Origin: CALMEC01 sp964440285
GTDB lineage: Bacteria > Actinomycetota > Thermoleophilia > Miltoncostaeales > Miltoncostaeaceae
Length of the DNA: 30,463 bases
NCBI GenBank assembly: GCA_964440285.1
Contig: CAYTRV010000005.1
Coordinates: 1-30,463 of the forward strand
Reading direction: 5' to 3'
The notes beneath the pieces were generated by a model. That model was not told the origin of the DNA and searched no databases. It saw only the letters and a program-made list of their open reading frames with translations. The position numbers were made by a program, and so were the translations under genes. Below are positions 14,604 through 24,588 of this stretch, in pieces (within the stretch, counting starts at the first letter, position 1; each line of letters opens with the position of its first letter).

Positions 14604-16237
14604 GAGCGCTCCGCCTCAGGGACCTCGTGATGGATGCCTCGCAACCGGTCGTGTTCGCCCCACTCCTCGCGCAGGACGCCGCACACCTCGCCGATGCTGG
14701 CCCGCGCCCGCAGCGCCTCGCGCATCAGCGGGAGCAGGTTGTCGGTGCCGCGGGCGACGGCGCGCACCTCGCCCAGCAGCCGGGACACCGCTTCATTGTC
14801 GCGCCGGGCGCGCAGGTCGGCCAGGCGGGCGACCTGGGACCGCTCGACCTCGGGGTCGATGCGGAGGATCTCGGGGCTCACCTCGTCGTCCTCGGCGTAG
14901 AGGTTGATGCCGACGATCTTCCGGACCTCACCCTGCACCTCCCGTTCGTGGCGGTACGCCGACTCGTGGATCTGCTCCTGCATCAGGTCGACGCAGGCGA
15001 CGGCCCCGCCGCGCCGGTCGATCTCGTCGATGAGGGCCTCGGCCCGCTCCTCCAGCCCGGCGGTGAGCCGCTCCAGGTACCACGACCCGCCCAGCGGGTC
15101 GACGGTGTCGGTGATGCCGGTCTCTGTCGCGATCACCTGCTGGGTGCGAAGGGCGAGCTTGGCGGCATGCTCGGTGGGGAGGGCCAACGCCTCGTCGAAG
15201 CCGTTGGCGTGGATGGATTGGGCCCCGCCGAGCGCCGCCGAGAGCACCTGCACCGCCACCCGCACGATGTTGTTCTCGGGCTGCTGGGCGGTGAGCGTCG
15301 ACCCGCCGGTCTGGGCGTGGAAGCGCAGCATCATGGCGCGGTCGGTTGCGGCGCCGAACCGCTCCCGCATGATTCGCGCCCACAGCCGCCGCGCCGCGCG
15401 GAACTTGGCGACCTCCTCGAAGAGGTTGTTGTGGGCATTGAAGAAGAACGACAGGCGCGGGCCGAACTCGTCGACCGAGAGCCCCGCGTCGATCGCCGCC
15501 TGCACGTAGGCCACTCCGTTGGCGAGGGTGAACGCGACCTCCTGCACCGCCGTCGAGCCGGCCTCGCGGATGTGGTATCCGGAGATCGAGATCGTGTTCC
15601 AGTTGGGCAGCTCGTTGTGGCAGTACGCGAACGTGTCGACGGTGAGCCGCATCGACTGCCCGGGTGGGAAGATGTAGTTGCCGCGGGCGACGTACTCCTT
15701 GAGCACGTCGTTCTGGATCGTGCCGCGCAGCGCGCGGGTGTCTGCGCCCTGCTCCTCGGCGACCAGCTGGTAGAGCAGGAGCAGCATCGAGGCCGGGGCG
15801 TTGATCGTCATGCTCGTCGAGACCCGGCCGAGGTCGATCCGGTCGAAGACGCGTGCCATGTCGTCGATCGAGTCGATCGCGACGCCGACCCGGCCGACCT
15901 CCCCGAGCGCCCGCGGGTCGTCCGAGTCCATCCCGAGCTGAGTCGGGAGGTCGAACGCCATCGACAGCCCCGGGGCGCCGTGGGCGAGCAGGTACCGGAA
16001 CCGCTCGTTGGTCTCCTCGGCGGTCGCGAACCCGGCGTACTGGCGCATCGTCCACGGGCGCTGGCGGTACATCGATGCGTGGACCCCGCGGGTGAAGGGG
16101 TACCGCCCGGGCTCGCCCAGGCGCTCGGCCAGGTCGAGGTCGGCGACGGACGCGGCGTCGAACACCGGGTCCACCGGGATGCCGGATTCGGTCACGCGCT
16201 CGTTGCCGGCGATTCGGTCCGCCAACCGTCCCCCCAA
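14600..16237 (-). CDS. mcmA1: Methylmalonyl-CoA mutase, large (substrate-binding) subunit
   Basis: The 545-residue protein is the TIM-barrel part of a B12-dependent acyl-CoA mutase. It interconverts methylmalonyl-CoA and succinyl-CoA. RQYAGFATAEETN carries Tyr67, PPGQSMRLT carries Arg197 and SISGYHIREAG carries His222. Tyr and Arg at these positions mark methylmalonyl-CoA mutase rather than isobutyryl-CoA mutase (Phe/Gln) or 2-hydroxyisobutyryl-CoA mutase (Ile). There is no C-terminal cobalamin-binding domain, so a separate B12 subunit is needed; none is in the window. The start is TTG at 16237 with only a weak ribosome binding site; a second TTG four codons downstream has a better G-run. First gene of the carboxylase operon. 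Confidence 0.88.
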   Translation of the reverse strand: MGGRLADRIAGNERVTESGIPVDPVFDAASVADLDLAERLGEPGRYPFTRGVHASMYRQRPWTMRQYAGFATAEETNERFRYLLAHGAPGLSMAFDLPTQLGMDSDDPRALGEVGRVGVAIDSIDDMARVFDRIDLGRVSTSMTINAPASMLLLLYQLVAEEQGADTRALRGTIQNDVLKEYVARGNYIFPPGQSMRLTVDTFAYCHNELPNWNTISISGYHIREAGSTAVQEVAFTLANGVAYVQAAIDAGLSVDEFGPRLSFFFNAHNNLFEEVAKFRAARRLWARIMRERFGAATDRAMMLRFHAQTGGSTLTAQQPENNIVRVAVQVLSAALGGAQSIHANGFDEALALPTEHAAKLALRTQQVIATETGITDTVDPLGGSWYLERLTAGLEERAEALIDEIDRRGGAVACVDLMQEQIHESAYRHEREVQGEVRKIVGINLYAEDDEVSPEILRIDPEVERSQVARLADLRARRDNEAVSRLLGEVRAVARGTDNLLPLMREALRARASIGEVCGVLREEWGEHDRLRGIHHEVPEAERS

Positions 16238-16326
16238 TGATCCCCGTCGTCATCCCGGTTTCCCCGCCCCACCGGGAGGCGCGACGCTACCACAGCTCCG
16301 GGCCCGACAGGCGATCCGTGGCCGAC

Positions 16327-16405
16327 GAAGTGTCGACAAACAGCCTTGTATTCGGTCGAAAGTCCCTTCAGGATCGGACTTCGTGGCGGAATCTGTCGAC
16401 ACTTC
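16327..16405. promoter_or_regulatory. Paired palindromes (GAAGTGTCGACA / TGTCGACACTTC), candidate GntR operator
   Basis: A perfect 12-bp inverted repeat: GAAGTGTCGACA at 16327-16338 and its reverse complement at 16394-16405. Each arm contains the 8-bp palindrome TGTCGACA, and the two palindrome centres are 63 bp apart, six helical turns. The GT-N-AC-like core resembles sites bound by FadR/FCD-type GntR proteins, and a gene for one starts here. Binding and looping are inferred. The second arm lies in or at the start of the regulator's coding region, depending on its start codon. Confidence 0.5.
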
Positions 16406-17093
16406 CGTGGCCGCGGGGGCCTCGCCCGACCCCTCGTCCACGCTCGCCGCGCACCTCACCGACCGGCTCGTCGAGGCGATCGTCTCGGGCGCGCTGGCGT
16501 CGGGGGAGAAGCTCAGCGAGCCGGAGCTGGCCCAGCGGTTCGGCACGAGCCGCGGGCCGCTCCGGGAGGCGCTCCAGCGCCTCGAGGGGATGCGTCTGGT
16601 CGAGCGGCGGCCACACCACGGGGCCCGCGTCGCGGTTGTCGGCCGGCGCGAGCTCGCCGACCTGTACGCCGTCCGCGAGGCGTTGGAGGGGATGGCATGC
16701 CGGCTCGCCGCCGAGGTGATGAGCACCGACGAGGTCGCCGCCCTGCGGCAGCTCCTCGTCGACCACGAGCGGCTCCCGGAGGTGCAAGCGGACCGCAGCT
16801 ACTTCCAGGATGAGGGCTACCTCGACTTTCACTTCCGGGTCGTGCAGGCCAGCGGCAACGAGGAGTTGATCGCGTTCCTCGCCGGGCAGCTCTACCACCG
16901 GGTCCGGCTCTACCGGTACCGCTCGAGCCACATGAGCCACCGCCCGCAACGGGCCCTCAAGGAGCACCACCAGATCCTCGACGCGATCGAGGCCCGCGAC
17001 GGCGAGCTCGCCGAGCTCCTCATGCGACGCCACATCCGTGCGGCGCGGTCGAGCATCGAGGAGCAGCTCCCCGATCCGGTCCGGGAGCCGTGA
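16383..17093 (+). CDS. GntR family transcriptional regulator, FCD (FadR-C-like) domain
   Basis: The 236-residue protein has an N-terminal winged helix (about 20-88). It reads LTDRLVEAIVSGALASGEKL, SEPELAQRFGTSRGPLREAL and RLEGMRLVERRPHHGARV. The helical FCD ligand domain follows (95-220), with metal-binding candidates in YLDFHFRVVQAS, EHHQILDAIEARD and LMRRHIRAARS. FCD regulators usually sense organic acids or acyl-CoA-related metabolites and bind palindromes in divergent promoters. It lies between the divergent propionyl-CoA operon and the CO dehydrogenase operon and could control either; the nearby paired palindromes favour the divergent side. I chose GTG at 16383; GTG at 16407 is an in-frame alternative. 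Confidence 0.88.
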   Translation: MAESVDTSVAAGASPDPSSTLAAHLTDRLVEAIVSGALASGEKLSEPELAQRFGTSRGPLREALQRLEGMRLVERRPHHGARVAVVGRRELADLYAVREALEGMACRLAAEVMSTDEVAALRQLLVDHERLPEVQADRSYFQDEGYLDFHFRVVQASGNEELIAFLAGQLYHRVRLYRYRSSHMSHRPQRALKEHHQILDAIEARDGELAELLMRRHIRAARSSIEEQLPDPVREP

Positions 17094-17146
17094 CCGGTTG
17101 CTCCGAGGTGGGCGCCGGGGGCTTCCGCGTCCAGTCCAGGAGGTCG

Positions 17147-17174
17147 TTGCACAAGTAACAAAACGGCGTATGCT
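17147..17174 (+). promoter_or_regulatory. Candidate sigma-70-type promoter of the cox operon
   Basis: TTGCAC (17147-17152) and TATGCT (17169-17174) are separated by 16 bp. They lie in a short A-rich island in otherwise GC-rich DNA, about 33 bases before the coxM ATG. A G-rich ribosome binding site (AAAAGGGGGGG) sits just before the start. Confidence 0.6.
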
Positions 17175-17206
17175 CGCCGGGCCGGTTCGTCCAAAAGGGG
17201 GGGCCC

Positions 17207-18085
17207 ATGTATCCGGCCAGCTTCGATTACGTTGCGCCGACCAGTCTCGAGGAGGCCATCGCCCTCCTCGACCGGCACGGCCACGACGCGAAGGTCGTCG
17301 CGGGAGGCCAGAGCCTCATCCCGCTGATGAAGTTCCGATTCGCCAGCCCCGCGGTGCTCGTCGACATCAACGGCATCCCAGGGCTGGACACGATCGCCGA
17401 AGGTGAGGGGGGGCTTCGCATCGGCGCCCTCGTACGTCACAAGGACGCGGAACGATCCGACTTGCTCCACGGCGGACGGTGGGGTCTGCTCGGCGCGACC
17501 GCGCGCCTGGTCGCCGACCCGCTCGTACGCAACCGGGGCACGGTGTGCGGCTCGCTCGCCCACGCCGACCCGCAGGGGGACTGGGCGTCGGCGATGATGG
17601 CCGCACGCGGCGAGGTGGTCGCAAACGGCCCCGGCGGCTCACGGCGGATCCGCGTCGCCGAGCTCGTGACCGGCCCGTTCGAGACCCAGCTCGAGACGAA
17701 CGAGATCATCACCGAGGTCGTCGTGCCCGACCCGGGCGCCGCCACCGGCGGCACATACCTCAAGCTTGAGCGGAAGGTCGGCGACTACGCCACCGCCGCC
17801 GTCGCGGCCCAGGTCACGATGGCGAACGGCACGATCGGCAGCGCCGGTATCGCGCTCACCGGCGTCGGCTCCCGCAACATCCAGGCGACCGACGCCGAGG
17901 GCTTGCTCGCCGGCAAGGAACCCTCGGATGAGCTGATCAAGGAGGCGGCGAAGCTCGCCGCCGCCGCGGCGGACCCGACGGCCGACAACCGCGGCAGCGT
18001 CGAGTACAAGCGGAGCGTGATTCGGGTGTTCACCGAGCGCGCCCTCAACGAGTCCATCCGTCAGGCGAAGGGAGGCGCGCTGTGA
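17207..18085 (+). CDS. coxM: Aerobic CO dehydrogenase, FAD-binding medium subunit
   Basis: The 292-residue flavoprotein passes electrons from the [2Fe-2S] subunit to quinones or another acceptor. FAD contacts are visible in AGGQSLIPLMKFR (32-44; AGGHSL in the Oligotropha enzyme) and GTVCGSLAHADPQGD (111-125). The second motif is usually T-I-G-G-S-x-A-H; here Cys114 replaces a glycine. The C-terminal part (about 180-285) is the CO dehydrogenase flavoprotein C-terminal domain. First gene of a coxMSL set, the typical order for form I enzymes, with GTGA overlap to coxS. The enzyme works attached to the inner face of the membrane. Confidence 0.9.
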   Translation: MYPASFDYVAPTSLEEAIALLDRHGHDAKVVAGGQSLIPLMKFRFASPAVLVDINGIPGLDTIAEGEGGLRIGALVRHKDAERSDLLHGGRWGLLGATARLVADPLVRNRGTVCGSLAHADPQGDWASAMMAARGEVVANGPGGSRRIRVAELVTGPFETQLETNEIITEVVVPDPGAATGGTYLKLERKVGDYATAAVAAQVTMANGTIGSAGIALTGVGSRNIQATDAEGLLAGKEPSDELIKEAAKLAAAAADPTADNRGSVEYKRSVIRVFTERALNESIRQAKGGAL

Positions 18086-18581
18086 GCACCGACGCACCCC
18101 CGGCCACCCGGTCGGTCACCGTCACCATCAACGGCGCGTCGCGCAGCGCCGAGGTCGAGCCGCGCATGCTGCTCGTCCACTACATCCGCGAGGCGCTGGG
18201 CCTGACCGGAACGCACATCGGCTGCGATACCACGAGCTGCGGCGCCTGCACCGTCCTCGTCGACGGCGTGCCGATGAAGTCGTGCACCATGTTCGCCGTC
18301 CAGGTGGAGGGCAGCGAGATCACGACGGTCGAGGGCTTGAAGGGGCCGGCCGGCCTCCACCCCGTGCAGGAGGGCTTCCACGAGGAGCACGGCCTGCAGT
18401 GCGGGTTCTGCACGCCGGGGATGATGCTGACCTCCGTCGCGTTGCTGAAGGACAACCCGAACCCGACGGAGGAGGAGATCCGGTGGGCGCTGTCCGGCCA
18501 GATCTGCCGGTGCACCGGGTACACGAACATCGTCAAGGCCGTGCAGTACGCGGCGAAGAAGCTCGCTGAGGGAGGTGGGTC

Positions 18582-18585
<4 letters not shown>
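18082..18585 (+). CDS. coxS: Aerobic CO dehydrogenase, [2Fe-2S] small subunit
   Basis: The 167-residue iron-sulfur subunit has two cluster domains. The plant-type N-terminal cluster uses Cys48, Cys53, Cys56 and Cys68 (GCDTTSCGACTVLVDG). The helical C-terminal cluster uses Cys107, Cys110, Cys142 and Cys144 (QCGFCTPGM and ICRCTGYTNIV). Both are complete. It transfers electrons between the molybdenum site in CoxL and the FAD in CoxM. The GTG start and TGA stop both sit in four-base overlaps with neighbours. Length and motif order fit the xanthine oxidase family small subunits. Confidence 0.95.
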
Positions 18586-20920
<2,335 letters not shown>

Positions 20921-20924
<4 letters not shown>

Positions 20925-21811
20925 GCGAGCTGATCGCCAGGGCCGCCCGTCTCGGGGCCGAGGGGTCGGCCTATGCGCTCGCCACCGTCGTCGGCGTCCG
21001 CCGGCCGGCCTCGGCGCGCACCGGCAACCAGGCGATCGTCACGGGCGACGGGGCGATCGACGGCTGGGTCGGCGGGGCCTGTTCGGAGCCGGTCGTCGTG
21101 CGGGAGGCGCTGCGGTCGCTCGCCGACGGCCAGCCACGGCTCGTGAAGATCTGCCCGGACGGTTCGGAGGAGGCCGCAAACGGCCCGGATGTGGTCGTGG
21201 CGGTGAGCTCGTGCGCATCGGAGGGGACCGTGGAGGTGTTCATCCAGCCACATCTGCCGAGCCCGCTGCTACGGGTCGTCGGCGACAGCCCGGCGGGTCG
21301 AATGCTCGCCGAGCTGGCACAGGCGATCGGCTGGCGGGTGGCGCCCGGACCGGGTGAGGCGGACGCGGTGGTGGTGGCCACGATGGGCCGCGGGGACGAG
21401 GACGCCCTCGCTGAGGCGATCACGTCGGGGGCCGAGTACGTCGGCCTGGTCGCGAGTTCCCGGCGTGCCGGGGTGGTGCGTTCCGCCATGCGCGAGCGCG
21501 GCGTGCCGGAGGATCGTCTGGCGGCGGTTCGAAGCCCCGCGGGCCTCGACCTGGGGCCATGCACGCAGGAGGAGATCGCGGTGGCGATCCTTGCGGAGCT
21601 CGTCGCGTGGAGCCACAGTCGGGGCGGTTCGCCGCGTCAGCTGCTCGAGGCGACCGACCCGGTGTGCGGGATGACCGTCAGCGTCGCGGGTGCCGAGGTC
21701 ACATCGGTTCATGACGGGACGACGTACTACTTCTGCTGTCCCGGATGTCGCAGCACGTTCGAGGCCGACCCGCAGAAGGCGCTTGCCACCCTCAGGCCGA
21801 CATTCGGTTAG
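20921..21811 (+). CDS. XdhC/CoxF-type molybdoenzyme maturation protein with C-terminal YHS domain
   Basis: The 296-residue protein has an XdhC/CoxI N-terminal domain (residues 1-100; GWVGGACSEPVVVREAL). A Rossmann-like XdhC C-terminal domain follows (115-232; AEYVGLVASSRRAG and AGLDLGPCTQEEIAVAILAEL). XdhC proteins bind molybdenum cofactor and aid its sulfuration and insertion. Residues 246-288 add a YHS domain (TDPVCGMTVSV, then YYFCCPGCRSTFEADPQKAL) with Cys249, Cys272, Cys273 and Cys276. YHS domains occur in copper and heavy-metal handling proteins. Because form I CO dehydrogenase needs copper next to molybdenum, a role in copper delivery is a reasonable inference. The GTG start overlaps the coxL stop. 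Confidence 0.85.
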
Positions 21812-21874
21812 CCGCCGCAGGTGATCCAGAACGCGCAACGGCAAGGCGGTTCGAGTGCGACGGACTTGCGCTGC

Positions 21875-22209
21875 TCATCGGTCCCGCTGCTCCTCGCCGC
21901 CATGAGCGACGTCGCGCCAGAGGAGTCGGGGCTCGCCTCCGGGGCGTCAACACCGCCTTCATGATGGGCGGCGCGCTCGGCCTGGCCGTGCTCGCCAGCC
22001 TCGCCGCGTCCCGCACCGACAACCTGCTCGTCTCCGGCGACGAGCCGCTCGCCGCCCTGAACGGCGGCTACCACGTCGCCTTCCTCGTCGGCGCACTGCT
22101 CGCGATCGCGGCAGCCGTGCTCGCCGCCGCGCTCCTCCGCGCCGCAGCTCAGACCGCGCCGAGCGACGGGAAGGCGCCCGAAACCGCAACCCGCCGACTC
22201 GCAGCCTGA
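21875..22209 (+). pseudogene. C-terminal fragment of a DHA2-type MFS transporter, frameshifted
   Basis: One frame reads SVPLLLAAMSDVAPEESGLASG. Then another frame continues GVNTAFMMGGALGLAVLASL, AASRTDN and GYHVAFLVGALLAIAAAVLAAALL, ending at 22209. Joined with one lost base near 21945 this gives the last three transmembrane helices of a 14-helix EmrB/QacA-like transporter; the P-E-E-x-G-L-A-S-G / N-T ... G-G-A-L-G-L-A pattern is typical. The first eleven helices are absent. It sits between the CO dehydrogenase operon and moaD, marking an old insertion or deletion junction. The rest of 21812-22301 holds only the promoter listed below. Confidence 0.65.
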
Positions 22210-22267
22210 CACGAACCCGGTCGAGAGCGCGCTGTCGGCGTCAACGTCAAGTTCCTGACACGAGCGG

Positions 22268-22295
22268 TTGGGGACGCGCCCTCGACAACTAACAT
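22268..22295 (+). promoter_or_regulatory. Candidate promoter of moaD giving a leaderless transcript
   Basis: TTGGGG (22268-22273) and TAACAT (22290-22295) are 16 bp apart. The TANNNT -10 box ends six bases before the moaD ATG at 22302, so transcription would start at or next to the start codon. There is no Shine-Dalgarno sequence before this ATG, which fits a leaderless mRNA. Confidence 0.45.
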
Positions 22296-22301
22296 CTCGG
22301 C

Positions 22302-22556
22302 ATGTCCTCGACGATCTCCGTGACCGTGCGCTTATTCGCCTCGCTCCGCGAAGCTGCGGGCGTCGCTCGGCTCACGGTGTCGGTGCCGCACGCCACGCCC
22401 GTCGGGGCGCTCTGGTCGCACCTGCCTCCCACGGTCTCCGCCGGGGAACCGCCCGCCGCGCTCCGATACGCCCTCAACCACGAATGGACGCTCCCCGGCG
22501 CGGCCCTACGCGACGGCGACGAGGTCGCGTTCGTGCTGCCGGTGTCCGGCGGATGA
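22302..22556 (+). CDS. moaD: Molybdopterin synthase sulfur carrier subunit
   Basis: The 84-residue ubiquitin-like protein begins ISVTVRLFASLREAAG and ends GDEVAFVLPVSGG with the obligatory C-terminal Gly-Gly. That end is adenylated and thiocarboxylated to carry sulfur into molybdopterin synthase. The middle also fits the family (LRYALNHEWTLPGAALRDGDEVAFV). It is coupled to moaE by ATGA overlap. It provides cofactor for molybdoenzymes such as the CO dehydrogenase just upstream. First gene of a seven-gene same-strand run ending with the GCS2 ligase. Confidence 0.9.
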   Translation: MSSTISVTVRLFASLREAAGVARLTVSVPHATPVGALWSHLPPTVSAGEPPAALRYALNHEWTLPGAALRDGDEVAFVLPVSGG

Positions 22557-22987
22557 CCGGGCTCTCCGCCGAACCGCTCGACCTCGGCGTGCTCGTCGCG
22601 CACCTCAACGACCCTGAGCACGGCGGCGTCGCCGCTTTCCTCGGGTGCATCCGCCGGGAGGTCGGCATCCGGGAGGTCGTCGCCATCGAGTACGAGGCGT
22701 ACGAGGAGCTCACACTCCGTGAGCTCGCTGCCGTCGCCGGTGAGGCCGCCGCCCGTTTCGGGGCGACCATCGCCGCGGTCCACCGCACCGGTCGCGTCGC
22801 GGTCGGCGAGCCGAGCGTCGCCGTCGCGTGCTCCGCCCCGCACCGGTCCGCCGCATTCGCCGCATGCCGGTACGTCATCGACGAGCTCAAGGTCCGCGCC
22901 CCGATCTGGAAGCGGATGATCTACGCCGACGGCGCCGCCGAATGGGTCGACGGCCGGGACCCGGTACACCGTGGGCGACCCGCGTAG
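22553..22987 (+). CDS. moaE: Molybdopterin synthase catalytic subunit
   Basis: The 144-residue MoaE converts precursor Z (cPMP) to molybdopterin using thiocarboxylated MoaD. Family features are GGVAAFLGCIRREVG (22-36), VVAIEYEAYEE, VHRTGRVAVGEPSVAVACSAPHRSAAF and the active-site lysine in APIWKRMIYADG. The ATG at 22553 sits in the moaD stop and gives the usual N-terminus; the frame is open further upstream but overlaps moaD. The end overlaps the selA GTG start by 17 bases, a longer overlap than its neighbours. Confidence 0.92.
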   Translation: MTGLSAEPLDLGVLVAHLNDPEHGGVAAFLGCIRREVGIREVVAIEYEAYEELTLRELAAVAGEAAARFGATIAAVHRTGRVAVGEPSVAVACSAPHRSAAFAACRYVIDELKVRAPIWKRMIYADGAAEWVDGRDPVHRGRPA

Positions 22988-24280
22988 GGCGCTCCCCTCT
23001 GTCGATGCCGCCCTCGCCGACCCGGACGTCGCGGAGCTGCTCGCACACAACCCTCGCGGCCACGTCGTCGACGCCGTCCGCGCCGCGCTCGCCGACCGTC
23101 NNNNNNNNNNGCCGGGCCCGACGGGCTCGCCGCGGACGTCCGCGCCGCCCTGCGGCCGTCGCTGCGCCGCGCGATCAACGCCACCGGTGTCGTGCTCCAC
23201 ACCAACCTCGGCCGCGCGCTCCTCGCCGACGAGGCCATCGCCGCCGCCACCGCGGCCGCAGGGTACGGCACGCTCGAATGGGACCCCGCCACCGGGGAAC
23301 GGGGCTCCCGCCACGGCCATGTCGTCGCTCACCTCGAGGCCCTCACCGGCGCCGAGGCGGCCTGCGTCGCCAACACCAATGCCGGCGCGGTCCTGCTCGC
23401 CCTCGTGGCGCTCGCCTCCGGGAAGGAGGTCGTCGTCTCGCGCGGCCAGCTCGTCGAGATCGGCGGGGGCTTCCGTGTGCCGGAGGTGCTCGCTGCCAGC
23501 GGCTGCCGGCTCGTGGAGGTCGGCACTACCAACAGGACCCGGCTCGCGGATTACGACCGGGCGATCGGGCCCGACACGGCCGCGATCCTGCGGGTGCATC
23601 CCTCGAACTTCAGGGTCGTGGGCTTCACCGAGGAGGCCGACCTGCCCGGTCTCGTCGCCCTCGCCCGCGACCGGGGCCTCGCCGTGATCGACGACCTCGG
23701 CAGCGGCGCCCTCACCGACGACGCGGTGTACCGGGACGAGCCCGACGTCCGCTCGAGCGTCGCGGCCGGCGTCGACGTCGCGTGCTTCAGCGGCGACAAG
23801 CTGCTCGGCGGTCCGCAGGCCGGGATCCTCGTCGGGACCGTCGAGGCGATCCGCCGGTGCAAGGGCCATCCGCTGATGCGCGCGCTTCGCCCCGACAAGC
23901 TCACCGTCGCCGCGCTCGAGACGACGCTTGCCCTGCACCGCGACCCAGCCTCCGCGCTGGAACGGATTCCCACGCTGCGGATGCTCTCGACGCCACCCCA
24001 GGAGCTCCGCGCCAGAGCGGAGGCGCTCGCGGCTGCGGTCGGGGGCGAGGTCGTCCCGACGGTGGGCCGCGTCGGCGGCGGATCACTGCCGCTCGCGGAG
24101 ATTGAGAGCTACGCAGTCGCGCTGCCCGCGCCCGACGGTCCCGACGCCGCCGCGGCGAGGTTGCGCGATCTCGATCCGTCCGTCGTCGCCAGGGTGACCG
24201 ACGGCCAGGTCCTGATCGACGTCCTGACGCTCAGCAGTGGCGAGCTGGCCGAGATCCCGGCGCTCCTAGGTCGCGCATGA
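22971..24280 (+). CDS. selA: L-seryl-tRNA(Sec) selenium transferase (interrupted by scaffold gap)
   Basis: SelA converts Ser-tRNA(Sec) to Sec-tRNA(Sec) using selenophosphate and PLP. The N-terminus (GTG at 22971) reads ALPSVDAALADPDVAELLAH, the family opening. After the gap at 23101-23110 the sequence continues in another frame: RRAINATGVVLHTNLGRALL, then EVGTTNRTRLADYDRAIG. The PLP lysine lies in CFSGDKLLGGPQAG. The two parts are in register only if the true gap is 2 modulo 3 bases long. Compared with E. coli SelA, the linker before INATG looks short, so more than ten bases may be missing. The stop overlaps the TPR gene (ATGA). I see no inactivating change. Confidence 0.92.
23101..23110. other. 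Scaffold gap (10 N) inside selA
   Basis: Placeholder of ten Ns. The reading frame changes across it: one spare base precedes the gap and a whole codon starts right after it. The real length must therefore leave remainder 2 when divided by 3. Confidence 0.9.
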
Positions 24281-24588
24281 AGGAGATCGTGGAGCTCCAG
24301 GCGATCGTCGACGGTCCCGACGCCGACGCGGCGGTCGTCGCGCTCGTCGAGCTCGGGTTGGCTCACCGCGACGCGGGGCGCCCGGACCTCGCCGAAGCGG
24401 CGTTCCTTCGCGTGATCGGCACCCGCCACGAAGGCCAGGCGGCACGCGCCGCGTTCGAGCTGGCGCAGCTCTACGAGGAGCACGGCGACGCCGAGGGGGC
24501 ACGCGAGGCATACCGCTTCGTGCTGGAGGCGGGCGGTCACGGACTGGTGGGGCCCGCGGTCTGCGGGCTCCGCCGGCTGCGCGAATGA
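24277..24588 (+). CDS. Small tetratricopeptide-repeat-like protein between selA and selB
   Basis: The 103-residue, wholly helical protein contains two TPR-like units. The first is VALVELGLAHRDAGRPDLAE with AAFLRVIG, the second AAFELAQLYEEHGDAEGARE with AYRFVLEA. TPRs are protein-binding scaffolds, so it may contact SelA, SelB or another partner; nothing in the sequence shows a catalytic site. It begins in the selA stop (ATGA) and ends in the selB start (ATGA), so it is coupled to both. I do not know a named family for it. Such tight placement suggests a role in selenocysteine incorporation, but this is only contextual. Confidence 0.75.
   Translation: MKEIVELQAIVDGPDADAAVVALVELGLAHRDAGRPDLAEAAFLRVIGTRHEGQAARAAFELAQLYEEHGDAEGAREAYRFVLEAGGHGLVGPAVCGLRRLRE

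Noticed and set aside
21812..22301. Possible tRNA-Sec (selC) gene near selA/selB
   Set aside because: I looked for a T-arm-like GGTTCGA box in the few non-coding stretches. The GGTTCGAGT at about 21848 has no pairing stem or acceptor arm around it and overlaps the transporter remnant. No tRNA gene is visible in the window.
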